A DNA stretch of 64,000 bases, from positions 1 to 64,000 of the forward strand of contig NZ_WJFC01000024.1 in assembly GCF_009725235.1 (NCBI RefSeq), in the 5' to 3' direction. The DNA comes from Scytonema sp. UIC 10036. GTDB lineage: Bacteria > Cyanobacteriota > Cyanobacteriia > Cyanobacteriales > Nostocaceae. The first letter of the stretch is position 1. Each line of letters starts with the position of its first letter. Below, piece by piece: positions 16,861-25,532 of this stretch. The translations under genes were made by a program, and so were the position numbers. The notes beneath the pieces are model-generated. The model ran no database searches. It was not told the origin of the DNA and saw only the letters and a list, made by a program, of their open reading frames with translations.

Positions 16861-19051
16861 TGCCACGTTTTAACAAGATATTGATAGGTGTAACAAACAA
16901 AGTCACACTTTCCGTAATTTCAACGAGACGTTTGCGAAAATCGCTTGTATTTAAGACAGCGCCAGGTCGGTAAATCTCAAACCTATAGATAGTACCACTG
17001 AGTCTCGTTCCAGTTTGAGTTTGTGCCTGTGTCAATTCTGCATCAGTGGAAATCACTTGACGGAATGAAAACACGCTCCATTGACCCCTAGCTTGAGGGG
17101 TATTCAGCCTCAAGACACTGTAAACGTTTGCCATTGCCAAAACTCTGGCTTCATATTCACGTACATCCACCTGACCTGTAAGAGATATTGAGAACTTGTG
17201 CTGCAAAGTGTTCTCAACATAATCTGCATGGGCAAAATCAGGATATTCTATAAAGATTTTACCATCCCTTGTCACCTTACGCGGGCCAGTCACGCCATCC
17301 CAAGACTGGTTGCCAACTTGACCAATTTCTTCATCTGTCAGGGGGCTAACGGTAGGCCAATTGGGATTTGGTTGGAAAGTCCGAGCTGCATCGGGAGCCA
17401 CTGCGGGCCAAAATGTACTGAGTGCAGCACAAAGTTTTGCATCTTCTGGGAAAGGGCTACCCAAGCCGTAAGATGCCAAGTGACTGACACCTTCAGCAGT
17501 TGTATCCGTACTGACATCCCAACCTGGAGCAAAGATACCAGCTGCCGAATCAGGTAAATACGCGTGCCGCATTGTTGGGGAACCAGTTAATGGCATTTGC
17601 CGCACCGACCCAGTCACTGGTGGTGAGATAATTGCAGTGACAGTTTTATCTTCTGGGATAAAGTCTGCATCTTCTAACTGAAGATTGGGTGCTAACCTGA
17701 TATCAGATAAAGTATCTGGTGGAATTCGCCAGAGATTGTTTCTCAATCTAGAAGGGACTGACTGCTCAGTCCATTCTAAGAGTTCTCTTTGGTCGCAATT
17801 GGGGAAGAAATCTGGCGCTGTGACTAGAGAATAGGCAGGGATGCGGCGGGGAATTGCTACTGCCAATTCGGGACAGATAGCTTCAACCCATCCATCACCT
17901 GTAAAGTCTACATAGTGTTGAGCATCATACCCACCTTCTCGGACAAGGCGTTCCACATCTGGGCGATCGTTCAGGTTTTCAATTTGACCGTTTTCTAAGA
18001 CTCTGTGACGGGCATGGACGTATTCAGGAGCGTGTCTTGCATCTCCATCAGCAGGAATTTCCAAGCTAGAGGAGAGAGTAGAACTATTTTCTGGAACTCT
18101 AAAAGTTAGTAGTTTACCTTGATATTTTGCGGCTTCAATCAGATTTGGGTGAACAACCGGAACTAAAAGCCCGTTGCCAAACTCTGATTTGGTTGATAGT
18201 TCAGCAATGCCTTCAGAAAAAATGAAGGGTGGATTGCTAATGTCTGGCTCACCCCATCCCGTACCTTTTAAGGATAGGTGAACTCGCCGAAGTTTTTGAT
18301 TGACGTGACGGGAAAGCAAACTCACCTGCAAGTTCAAACCGCGAATGCACTCTGTACCGTCAAAGATCTTGTGGAGGGGAACCCAGAATAACCTGCTGTC
18401 ATCTCCTGTTTGAAAACGCATGGGACCGAAAGTTTCTGGATTGCCACGACGTTGAACTGCAATATAGGCAGAATAACGAGCGGGTAAAACACGGAAACTT
18501 GCTGGATCGGACTCTACAAATGGTAAAAATCCACGCGCTTTGGCATCGTAGAGTGCTTCAGCCGTTCCTACTCTAGCAACACCCGTGCGTGAAAAGCACA
18601 GATCTGCGTGCTTGCGGTGAACTGTTTCTGCTCCAGGGCGATATTCTGAACCAAAGACAACGATCGCCAACGGTTGGTTTTGAGCGCGAACTCGTAAGTC
18701 TTGTAAGGAAGGAGGTTGTACGCCGTAAACAAAGTTTTCAATGATTTCGAGTTCGGCGAGAGTTGGGTATGCGTTGGGATTTGTATTTTGAGCACCTAGA
18801 ACAACATTGGGTGAAGCGAAGGCATGAAATAGCAAACTGCGAGCTGGATTTCCTGCTTCTACTCCGCGTTTGCCTTCAAAAGCAAAATCTTCAAATCCTG
18901 GAATCTGACGCTTGATAGCTGGTAAGTCCTTAGTTAGCTCCTGCTTGAGGTTACTTGCCGTGATATCTAATCCATGTTGTAGCAGTAAATCCCGCCATCC
19001 TAGAAGAGCTAAGCGATCGCAAACCTGTTTGACTTCATCAATTAAGGACAT
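16832..19051 (-). CDS. Large protein, possible LodA-like oxidase subunit
   Basis: This 739-residue protein starts at ATG 19051; no signal peptide was seen. Segments such as TGVARVG (residues about 165-171), FAPGWDVSTDTT (about 500) and LCAALSTFWPAVAPD (about 535-550) recall the layout of LodA/GoxA amino-acid oxidases, which carry a cysteine tryptophylquinone built from a Cys and a Trp late in the chain. The idea rests mainly on the overlapping LodB-like flavoprotein gene. I could not align the catalytic Cys/Trp pair with certainty, so the function remains open. Outside this pair the gene has no operon partners: the upstream gap 19052-19487 separates it from divergent mtnD. Confidence 0.45.
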   Translation of the reverse strand: MSLIDEVKQVCDRLALLGWRDLLLQHGLDITASNLKQELTKDLPAIKRQIPGFEDFAFEGKRGVEAGNPARSLLFHAFASPNVVLGAQNTNPNAYPTLAELEIIENFVYGVQPPSLQDLRVRAQNQPLAIVVFGSEYRPGAETVHRKHADLCFSRTGVARVGTAEALYDAKARGFLPFVESDPASFRVLPARYSAYIAVQRRGNPETFGPMRFQTGDDSRLFWVPLHKIFDGTECIRGLNLQVSLLSRHVNQKLRRVHLSLKGTGWGEPDISNPPFIFSEGIAELSTKSEFGNGLLVPVVHPNLIEAAKYQGKLLTFRVPENSSTLSSSLEIPADGDARHAPEYVHARHRVLENGQIENLNDRPDVERLVREGGYDAQHYVDFTGDGWVEAICPELAVAIPRRIPAYSLVTAPDFFPNCDQRELLEWTEQSVPSRLRNNLWRIPPDTLSDIRLAPNLQLEDADFIPEDKTVTAIISPPVTGSVRQMPLTGSPTMRHAYLPDSAAGIFAPGWDVSTDTTAEGVSHLASYGLGSPFPEDAKLCAALSTFWPAVAPDAARTFQPNPNWPTVSPLTDEEIGQVGNQSWDGVTGPRKVTRDGKIFIEYPDFAHADYVENTLQHKFSISLTGQVDVREYEARVLAMANVYSVLRLNTPQARGQWSVFSFRQVISTDAELTQAQTQTGTRLSGTIYRFEIYRPGAVLNTSDFRKRLVEITESVTLFVTPINILLKRGNGNWSRRRI

Positions 19052-19180
19052 GAACAATTAATTTCCTTGTATACAGTTACAACTTTATAAGCATTTTGTA
19101 ATTGCACTTCTTGGGGATAGAGCAATTACGAATCACAAGCAGTACTCATTCCTTTGGTGTTTCTATAATTAGCTACAAGC

Positions 19181-19203
19181 GTAGGTGAGCGATGTTCACC
19201 TAC
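19181..19203. other. Hairpin in the gap between divergent genes
   Basis: GTAGGTGA and TCACCTAC form a perfect 8-bp stem with a 7-nt loop. It lies in the 436-bp gap between the possible oxidase gene and mtnD. The rest of that gap shows no recognisable riboswitch or repeat; a GAGGTGAT ribosome-binding site precedes mtnD. Confidence 0.35.
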
Positions 19204-19487
19204 ACTGAAGGAAGCCATCTGCCTTGAAAATTTGGATACACGTAAGAAGCACTACAACTATGCACCAGATTAGCCTGTCATGCTAGTACAACTTTTTACT
19301 CAGTACGCATGATTTAGTACTTTTTTATTGAGCCTATAAAATTATTCAAGTCGTCTTGGCAGAATTACGTAAAACTCCACTAAATTTTTTAATTAAATGC
19401 GTGTCAACTTTCCAGCTTTTTACCCAAGAAATACATATAATCTATAAAAATACCGTACAATCTATCCTCTACTTTACGAGGTGATAT

Positions 19488-20042
19488 ATGGCAATTCTAC
19501 AACTGGAAGATGGATCGCGACACACCGATTTAGATAAGATTACGCAAGAACTCGCACCTTTGGGTATTCAACTCAATCGCTGGGCAGTAGGAGAAGATGG
19601 ACAGTTGCACCGACTCTTAGCACAAGATAGCCTGAGCGAAGAGGAAAAAGAACAAGTCTTAACATCCTTAGATGGGTACTTCAAGCAACTACAGCAAACA
19701 GCAGGTTATCAAACACGCGACTTAATCGTATTGCATCCTGGAATTCCAAACCTTGATACTATGCTGTCAAAGTTTGACAAGATACACACTCATGCAGAAG
19801 ACGAAGTACGATACATTATTGATGGAGAAGGCATATTTGGTTTTGTACGACCAGATGGCAGCCAGGTAGAACTGACAGTGCAACCAGAAGAGTATATTAA
19901 CGTACCAGTAGGAACCGAACATTGGTTTTATCTGACTCCAGCAAGGCGGATAAAAGCAGTGCGTTATTTTACTGGAACAGAAGGTTGGACACCTGAGTAT
20001 ACAGGCACAGAAATTCGTACTAATAAAGTAGCTGCTCGATAA
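19488..20042 (+). CDS. mtnD: Acireductone dioxygenase MtnD
   Basis: This 184-residue cupin has the metal-binding motif HTHAEDEVRYII, with ligands His100, His102 and Glu106 and a later His145 in VGTEHWFYL. MtnD oxidises acireductone to the 2-keto acid precursor of methionine (iron form) in the methionine-salvage pathway. The start ATG 19488 follows GAGGTGAT. The gene ends at TAA 20040-20042, and the next methionine-salvage gene starts 21 nt later with only heptamers between. Confidence 0.92.
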   Translation: MAILQLEDGSRHTDLDKITQELAPLGIQLNRWAVGEDGQLHRLLAQDSLSEEEKEQVLTSLDGYFKQLQQTAGYQTRDLIVLHPGIPNLDTMLSKFDKIHTHAEDEVRYIIDGEGIFGFVRPDGSQVELTVQPEEYINVPVGTEHWFYLTPARRIKAVRYFTGTEGWTPEYTGTEIRTNKVAAR

Positions 20043-20077
20043 ATGACAAATGACAAATGACAAATGACAAATGACAA
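20043..20077. repeat. ATGACAA heptamer array forming the mtnD-mtnB spacer
   Basis: Five ATGACAA units start right after the mtnD stop codon. The fourth provides the ATG used by mtnB; the other ATGs are in frames that end at once. No separate ribosome-binding site is present. Confidence 0.9.
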
Positions 20078-20681
20078 ACAACTTGTTGAAATTATTGCCA
20101 CTGCCCGTCATTTTTACCATCAAGGATGGATGGTAGGAACTGCAGGGAATTTGTCAGTGAAGTTACCTGATGGTAGTTTCTGGATTACAGCCAGTGGACG
20201 TTCTAAAGGAGAATTATGCAAGAGTGATTTTGTTCGCATCAGTCCAAAAGGTAAAGTGGAGCAAACCTATCCTGATGTGAAGCCTTCAGCTGAGACAGCA
20301 ATTCATCAAGTTATCTATAAATTGTTTCCCGAAGCAACTAGTTGCTATCACGTCCACTCAGTTGAAGCCAATTTAGTTTCTCGCTTTGTACAAGGAGATA
20401 GTCTACCCCTTCCACCATTAGAAATGCTTAAAGGTTTGGGAGTTTGGGAAGAAAACCCCAAATGCTGCCTTCCCATATTTACCAACCACTTACAAGTTGC
20501 CCGGATTGCAAATGAAATTGAAGAACGGTTTACCAAAAAGCCTCCTGAAGTGCCAGCCTTGCTGATTCGAGATCATGGAATTACCGTTTGGGCAACTTCT
20601 CCCGAAACTGCCCGCAACTATATTGAATTAGTTGAATATATTTTTCGCTATCTAGTAGCAGCAAGGCATGCGGGAATTTAA
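20064..20681 (+). CDS. mtnB: Methylthioribulose-1-phosphate dehydratase MtnB
   Basis: This 205-residue class II aldolase-fold protein carries GWMVGTAGNLSVKLPDG, ITASGRSKGEL, and the zinc ligands His96 and His98 in SCYHVHSVEANL, plus a third in RDHGITVW. MtnB dehydrates methylthioribulose 1-phosphate in methionine salvage, three steps upstream of MtnD in most bacteria. The start codon lies inside a heptamer array (residues MTND are repeat-encoded). The enolase/phosphatase step (MtnC or MtnW/X) is not in this window. Confidence 0.92.
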   Translation: MTNDKQLVEIIATARHFYHQGWMVGTAGNLSVKLPDGSFWITASGRSKGELCKSDFVRISPKGKVEQTYPDVKPSAETAIHQVIYKLFPEATSCYHVHSVEANLVSRFVQGDSLPLPPLEMLKGLGVWEENPKCCLPIFTNHLQVARIANEIEERFTKKPPEVPALLIRDHGITVWATSPETARNYIELVEYIFRYLVAARHAGI

Positions 20682-20704
20682 TGATTTGGTTATTGGACTC
20701 CTAA

Positions 20705-20754
20705 CTCGTTCCCAGGCTCCGCCTGGGAATGCCTTACTTGAGGCTCCGCCTCCT
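20705..20754. repeat. CGTTCCCAGGCTCCGCCTGGG palindrome copy
   Basis: A single copy of the palindrome at 8646-8817, in its CTCCGCC variant, followed by CTTGAGGCTCCGCCTCC. Confidence 0.8.
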
Positions 20755-20771
20755 AATTTATTCTGAGGATG

Positions 20772-20909
20772 ATGGAAGGCGATACTGTCACTATCCGTGA
20801 AGAACAAACAAGACAGTTCGGGCTTTCCTTGGGAGACCGTTCCTGTCTTGCTTTAGCAATAGCGAGAAATATTGCCGTTATCACTGCCGATACTGCTTGG
20901 ACAAGTTGA
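20772..20909 (+). pseudogene. PIN-domain (VapC-like) toxin, C-terminal remnant
   Basis: A 45-codon frame reads FGLSLGDRSCLALAIARN then IAVITADTAWTS and stops. GLSLGDRxCLALA and TADxAW are the last acidic-residue motifs of VapC-type PIN ribonucleases. The N-terminal two thirds and any antitoxin are missing. It follows a palindromic repeat, which may mark the breakpoint. Confidence 0.75.
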
Positions 20910-20932
20910 ATATTACAACCCCTATCTGTTTT

Positions 20933-21382
20933 CTACTTGCTAAAAGCATCCTTGACGCTATCAACAGCACGTTCAACAACATTCTTTTCGGTTTCTAGTA
21001 CTTTCTCAGTCCGATTTGCATCTTCCTCTGCTCTTTTCGCGATTCGAGCCGCATCTCTTTTAGCTTTGCGCTCAATAAAACTACCATTATTATCTGTTGC
21101 GTCCTCAACTTTTTCAGCATTTTTATTTGCTGTTTCTTTGAGACTTTCTTTCGCATCTCGGATGAAATTCTTGGTTCGTCCAGTATCTTCACTGACTTTT
21201 CCTTGAACTTTTGAGCCTAAGTCTGCTTCAGCTATCAAATTTGCAACAGGAGCTGCCATTGCTGTAGTCTTTGAGAAAGACGCACCTTGCCAAACGAAGG
21301 CGATCGCTGATACACAAAACAGAGCGGTAGCTAGAAAGCGTCCTACATTAGAAAGCCGTTTCATCAAATAATTGAATTTCAT
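20933..21382 (-). CDS. Exported, charged, helix-rich small protein
   Basis: A 149-residue product from ATG 21382 has a signal-type N-terminus (RFLATALFCVSAIAFVW, then AMAAPVANL). A highly charged Lys/Glu/Ala-rich body follows, with repeated AxxxA and KAExxxD-like patterns and almost no hydrophobic core. This resembles LEA-like or low-temperature-induced periplasmic proteins of cyanobacteria, but the family assignment is tentative. An alternative start at 21364 (MKRLSNVG) would give a more standard signal peptide. Confidence 0.6.
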   Translation of the reverse strand: MKFNYLMKRLSNVGRFLATALFCVSAIAFVWQGASFSKTTAMAAPVANLIAEADLGSKVQGKVSEDTGRTKNFIRDAKESLKETANKNAEKVEDATDNNGSFIERKAKRDAARIAKRAEEDANRTEKVLETEKNVVERAVDSVKDAFSK

Positions 21383-21683
21383 AGAATACAATTTGCACGT
21401 TTACTTAGTACTCTATTTCTACTTCATCTGACTTGGAAGCCATATCGTTCCCCAGGCAGAAGTTCTCAAGTCATAAGTCGTTAAATTAATTCACTCTTCG
21501 AGTAGATTGAACAAATATCATATAATCTGATCGGTTTAAGCTTGTATTCTTCTGCTATCTACACTTTGCTGTACATTAGGCATAGGAGCGAAAAAGAATG
21601 TAGAGACGCGCTGTTTGAAGTGTCTTTACGAGGGTTGTACGCAATCTCATAGAGGTTTATTTGCAGCAGTGTTTCAGTATCAA

Positions 21684-21735
21684 GCGAGGCAGAGCCTCGC
21701 AGTATGCATTCCCAGGCTCCGCCTGGGAACGAGAG
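21684..21735. repeat. Palindromic repeat pair, inverted copy
   Basis: GCGAGGC-AGA-GCCTCGC (21684-21700) is followed by GCATTCCCAGGCTCCGCC and GGGAACGAG, the reverse arrangement of the copies at 8646 and 20705. The gap 21392-21913 shows nothing else apart from a GTAGAGACGCG motif near 21600. Confidence 0.75.
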
Positions 21736-21913
21736 GAACACTGTGGTTACTACCTTCAATCACTTCTATTTATCAATTTAACAAGAAAGAACATTTGCTT
21801 AGTTCAAAAGAGTTACTTACAGTAAATATGACAGAGATGAGTTGACGGTTCACATAACACGACAACAAATTAACGAGTGAGAAACTTATATTTATATTGA
21901 AGGACTAGCAACA

Positions 21914-22603
21914 ATGAGTACGTTTATCAATGCTGTTCCCTCTGGGATCGCCGCATTTACCGCGACTAATCTTGACGATATCGTTATCCTGACACTACTT
22001 TTCTCCCAAGTCAATTCAGCATTTCGGCACCGCCATATTGTCGTAGGACAGTATCTGGGCTTCACAGTCTTGGTTGCTATCAGTCTGTTAGGATTTTTTG
22101 GGAGTTTTGTTCTGCCTAGTGTTTGGTTGGATGTTTCTGGCTTTATCCCCATTGCTGTTGGTCTAAATCGCTTGGTCAATCTAGAAGAGGAAGATACAGA
22201 CGATGAATTAGAGATACCTTCGTCTAGATTCTCACCTATAGGTAGTTTTTTGTCTCCTCAAACCTATGGTGTCGCAGCTATCACTTTTGCTAATGGTGGT
22301 GATAACATCGGTATTTATATGCCATTATTTGCCAGCAGTAGTACAGTAAATTTGCTAATTACTATAAGTATATTCTTTATCCTTGTAGCAGTTTGGTGTT
22401 ACATAGCCTATCAGCTAACTCATCAAAACGCGATCGCGAAAATACTCATGCGCTACGGGAATTTGCTTGTCCCATTCCTCTTGATTGGTTTGGGTGTATA
22501 TATTGCATTAGATAGCTTAGTACTAGCGATATTATCAGTTGCTGTCATGTTCTTTGGTTGGATGTTTTTTAATATATCACGTCAGCGCGTCACTTCTGCA
22601 TAA
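21914..22603 (+). CDS. CadD-family cadmium resistance transporter
   Basis: This 229-residue integral membrane protein has an opening IAAFTATNLDDIVILTLLF and a mid-chain TFANGGDNIGIYMPLFA. The paired NLDD and NGGDN motifs in helices are typical of the CadD/LysE-type family, which exports divalent metal such as cadmium. Five or six hydrophobic segments are visible. It stands alone, so the actual substrate is unproven. Confidence 0.85.
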   Translation: MSTFINAVPSGIAAFTATNLDDIVILTLLFSQVNSAFRHRHIVVGQYLGFTVLVAISLLGFFGSFVLPSVWLDVSGFIPIAVGLNRLVNLEEEDTDDELEIPSSRFSPIGSFLSPQTYGVAAITFANGGDNIGIYMPLFASSSTVNLLITISIFFILVAVWCYIAYQLTHQNAIAKILMRYGNLLVPFLLIGLGVYIALDSLVLAILSVAVMFFGWMFFNISRQRVTSA

Positions 22604-22751
22604 CAAGAATTAGTCAATCCCTACATAATTAGGTGACTATAAAATTTTCTAATCTTCTAAAAAGCCACGCTCCGTTTTAATCAATTCTTTCTATAATTTG
22701 GAAAAAAATCGTGTGTGTTGCTATTAAGAGAGTTCAAATATAGTAGACTAT

Positions 22752-22890
22752 CAATACTGCATAGGTTAAGCTTAAAAATCCGAAAATATGTAGGTTGGGT
22801 TGAGGAACGAAACCCAACATTTACAAGCATTTGTTAAGTTTCAATATCGTTCAACCCAACCTACAAAAATTCTCAGCCCTTGCAGTATTG
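22752..22890. mobile_element. MITE family 1, copy B, with 10-bp target duplication
   Basis: The 139-bp element starts CAATACTGCATAGGTTAAGC and ends TTGCAGTATTG. The perfect direct repeat AGTAGACTAT lies on both sides (22742-22751 and 22891-22900). The core GTAGGTTGGGTTGAGGAACG and its inverse are present. It encodes no protein. Confidence 0.9.
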
Positions 22891-23065
22891 AGTAGACTAT
22901 ACCTCCGAGGATAGTTAACAGTGACCAGTGACCAGAGCAGTAGAGTGGGCTTTAGCCCTACCTACGTAGATTTCAACAATTTAACAGGATTTCTATAACA
23001 GTCCAGTTAAATTCAAAGAGCAATAAAAAAAGCTCGGTGTTCTCATAATAAAGAGGAGAAAAATT

Positions 23066-23716
23066 GTGAAAAGCTTCAAAGCAATTTTGGTGTTTCTGCT
23101 ACTATTGGTTAACTTAGTTGTTGCTCAGCCTTCTTTTGCAGATCCGATCGCGGAAAAGAGTCCTGAGTATCTTGGGATCAATCAACAACTCGATCAACTC
23201 CTGCAAATCAGAAACGATCCCTCTCAAGGTGGTTACACTGCAGAAGACTTACAAAAAAGAATTTCTGACTTGCAATTTCAGAAATATATCCAAGAGAGCA
23301 CAGAAGATTGGGGTGTTTGCCGCAACGATACAGGAAAGACAATAGGTGTTTACGCTCATAAACCAAGCAAATCTGGCACCCCTACTAATACCCTCTTCTA
23401 CTTGGGAGCCGGTCATAAGACAGATGATGACTGGGACTGCGATGGTATATACTTACCTAACGACGCGAAGGTAGCTGGTATTAACCTTCCGGCTCCTGCA
23501 GCCTCTGAAGTTGAACAAACAGCAGGACAACAGCCTTTCGTTCTCAAGATTGTCGATGGGACACAGTTGGTTGCTAGAACTAACCCTGTTACCGGTGAAG
23601 TTGAATTGAACGCTCCTATTGCTGGAGTCATTGCAGCTGGTGAGCCAAACTGGACAATTCCCAATCTCTCTCAAGCAGAAGTAAGCGCTCAAGTCCCCAA
23701 CGCTCCTATTGACTAG
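23066..23716 (+). CDS. Exported protein of unknown function
   Basis: This 216-residue protein begins with a signal peptide (FKAILVFLLLLVNLVVAQ, cut near ASFADP-like PSFADP). A single cysteine pair (WGVCRND and DWDCDGIYLP) could form a disulfide. A segment GTQLVARTNPVTGEVELNAP near residue 170 looks like a beta-strand repeat. The start GTG 23066 follows AGAGGAG. A strong terminator follows at 23762, so it is monocistronic. No family was recognised. Confidence 0.65.
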   Translation: MKSFKAILVFLLLLVNLVVAQPSFADPIAEKSPEYLGINQQLDQLLQIRNDPSQGGYTAEDLQKRISDLQFQKYIQESTEDWGVCRNDTGKTIGVYAHKPSKSGTPTNTLFYLGAGHKTDDDWDCDGIYLPNDAKVAGINLPAPAASEVEQTAGQQPFVLKIVDGTQLVARTNPVTGEVELNAPIAGVIAAGEPNWTIPNLSQAEVSAQVPNAPID

Positions 23717-23761
23717 AAAGCGCACTGCTTTGTCATCAAGTTTTCCCACCTAATATTGTTT

Positions 23762-23796
23762 CAACCTCCTCAATTGAGGGGGTTGTTTTATTTTTT
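23762..23796 (+). terminator. Rho-independent terminator
   Basis: CAACCTCCTCAA and TTGAGGGGGTTG pair over 12 bp with one wobble, followed directly by TTTTATTTTTT. It ends the exported-protein gene at 23066-23716. Confidence 0.85.
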
Positions 23797-23831
23797 AAGA
23801 GATGATTTATAAAGTAAACATTAAGACACTG

Positions 23832-23901
23832 TATGTTGGGTTTCGTTCCTCAACCCAACCTACGTATTTTCGTATTTTTAAGCAAAATCTACGCAGTATT
23901 G
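23832..23901. repeat. MITE family 1, internally deleted copy
   Basis: It has the core TTTCGTTCCTCAACCCAACC and ends GCAGTATTG at 23901, but only about 70 bp remain. The left terminus is lost and no duplication is seen. Confidence 0.7.
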
Positions 23902-24078
23902 CCTTTAGCCTCTTTGACCCAAAGAAAACGCGCAAGAAAAGGTATCAAAAAATACAATAATAAGATAAAAAATATTACTAAAAGCAGAGTAACAGTCTTA
24001 AATTTAAATGAAAAAGTTAAAAAAATGTGAAAAATTCAGATAGAGTCGTATAAAGTCAACCCGATCCTTCTCTAACAG

Positions 24079-25527
24079 ATGAATGTTGATGAGGCATTGG
24101 TTGTTCTAGATACATTTCTAGAAAACCGCTTAAGCAATCTACAGGAACTAGTTTTCCGCAAAGCCTGGGAAGGACAGACTTACCAGGAAATAGCGGACAG
24201 TGCTAGCTATGATGCGAACTATATTAAAGATGTTGGTTCCAAATTATGGAAGTTACTGTCTCAATCTCTAGATGAAGAGGTAACTAAAAGTAATTTTCGT
24301 TCGGTCATTAGAAGGCGAGCAGAAAATACTGCTCTTCAGAAGAAATTGCAAAATGCCCAAGCGGTTCTGTTGCATTACCAACAGCTAGCAGATAAAGAAT
24401 ATCTGGAACTGCAGTCTGGCGATCGCGAAAACCAGGAACCTTCTATCGGTTATACGAGCCAAGAAGAGCAAAAACCTTCACTCTCCGTTCCCTATAGCTT
24501 AGAGATTCCCAGTGGTCCTGTACCGCTTAATTCCTTCTTTTACATCGAGCGTCCTCCCATTGAAGAACGAGCTTGTGCCGAGATTGCTAAACCCGGAAGC
24601 TTAATCCGGATTAAAGCACCCAAGCAGACGGGTAAAACCTCCCTGATGCAGAGAATTTTGACTCATGCCAGACAGACAATAGGCTTACACACTGTGTCCA
24701 TCGGTTTTCAACTGGCTGACAGTCACGTTTTCACCAGTTTGGATAAATTCTTGCGGTGGTTTTGTGCCAACGCCAGTCGCCAGTTGCAGATAGAACCACG
24801 CCTAGATGATTACTGGGATGAAGACATTGGCAGCAAAGTCAGCTGTACGTTGTATTTCCAAGAGTATCTCTTGCGGAAAATCGACTCTCCAGTGGTATGC
24901 GCTTTGGATGAAGTCAACCGAATTTTTGAGTATCCAGAAATCTCTGGTGACTTTTTGCCACTCCTGCGCTCTTGGTATGAGGATGCTGCAGAATTGGACG
25001 TTTGGCAAAAACTGCGATTGCTTGTGGTTCATGCCACAGAAGCTTATATCCCTTTGGATATCAATCAATCTCCTTTTAACGTCGGACTGGCAATTAAGCT
25101 ACCAGAATTTACTTTGGCACAGGTGCAAGATTTAGCCATCCGTCATGGGTTGGATTGGGCAAAAGGTGAGGTAGGGGCGCAAACACTGGTTCCTCTTGTG
25201 GCTATGATTGGTGGTCATCCTTATTTAGTACGTCTTGCTCTTTACCATTTGGCACGTCAAGAGGTGACCCTAGAAGAACTCCTGCAGGAAGCACCCACAA
25301 TTGGCGGTATTTATAGCAATTACCTGCGGCATCATCTCGCCAATTTCCAGGAGCATCCCGAACTAGCAACGGCATTTAAACGTGTTTTGACCGCAACTGA
25401 AGACGTGCAATTGGAAGCAATTACTGCTTACAAATTAGAAAGCATGGGTTTGGTAAAGCTGGAAGGAAATCATGCAGTGCCTAGCTGTGAGTTGTATCGG
25501 CTTTATTTCTGCGAGCAATTGAACTAG
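24079..25527 (+). CDS. AAA-like (AAA_35) NTPase with N-terminal HTH-like domain
   Basis: This 482-residue protein has an N-terminal helical domain (about 1-75, LQELVFRKAWEGQTYQEIAD, then YDANYIKDVG) like those placed before NTPases in cyanobacterial regulators. A linker and an AAA-like domain follow: GSLIRIKAPKQTGKTSLMQ (Walker A near 184-191), VVCALDEVNRIFEYP (Walker B near 272), and GGHPYLVRLALYHLAR near the C-terminus. The gene is followed after 5 nt by a second NTPase of the same class, so the two probably work together. Cellular role unknown. Confidence 0.75.
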   Translation: MNVDEALVVLDTFLENRLSNLQELVFRKAWEGQTYQEIADSASYDANYIKDVGSKLWKLLSQSLDEEVTKSNFRSVIRRRAENTALQKKLQNAQAVLLHYQQLADKEYLELQSGDRENQEPSIGYTSQEEQKPSLSVPYSLEIPSGPVPLNSFFYIERPPIEERACAEIAKPGSLIRIKAPKQTGKTSLMQRILTHARQTIGLHTVSIGFQLADSHVFTSLDKFLRWFCANASRQLQIEPRLDDYWDEDIGSKVSCTLYFQEYLLRKIDSPVVCALDEVNRIFEYPEISGDFLPLLRSWYEDAAELDVWQKLRLLVVHATEAYIPLDINQSPFNVGLAIKLPEFTLAQVQDLAIRHGLDWAKGEVGAQTLVPLVAMIGGHPYLVRLALYHLARQEVTLEELLQEAPTIGGIYSNYLRHHLANFQEHPELATAFKRVLTATEDVQLEAITAYKLESMGLVKLEGNHAVPSCELYRLYFCEQLN

Positions 25528-25532
25528 TTGAT

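Noticed and set aside
19052..19487. A possible SAM riboswitch before the methionine-salvage genes
   Set aside because: Only one small hairpin was found; no SAM-I-type conserved core could be recognised.
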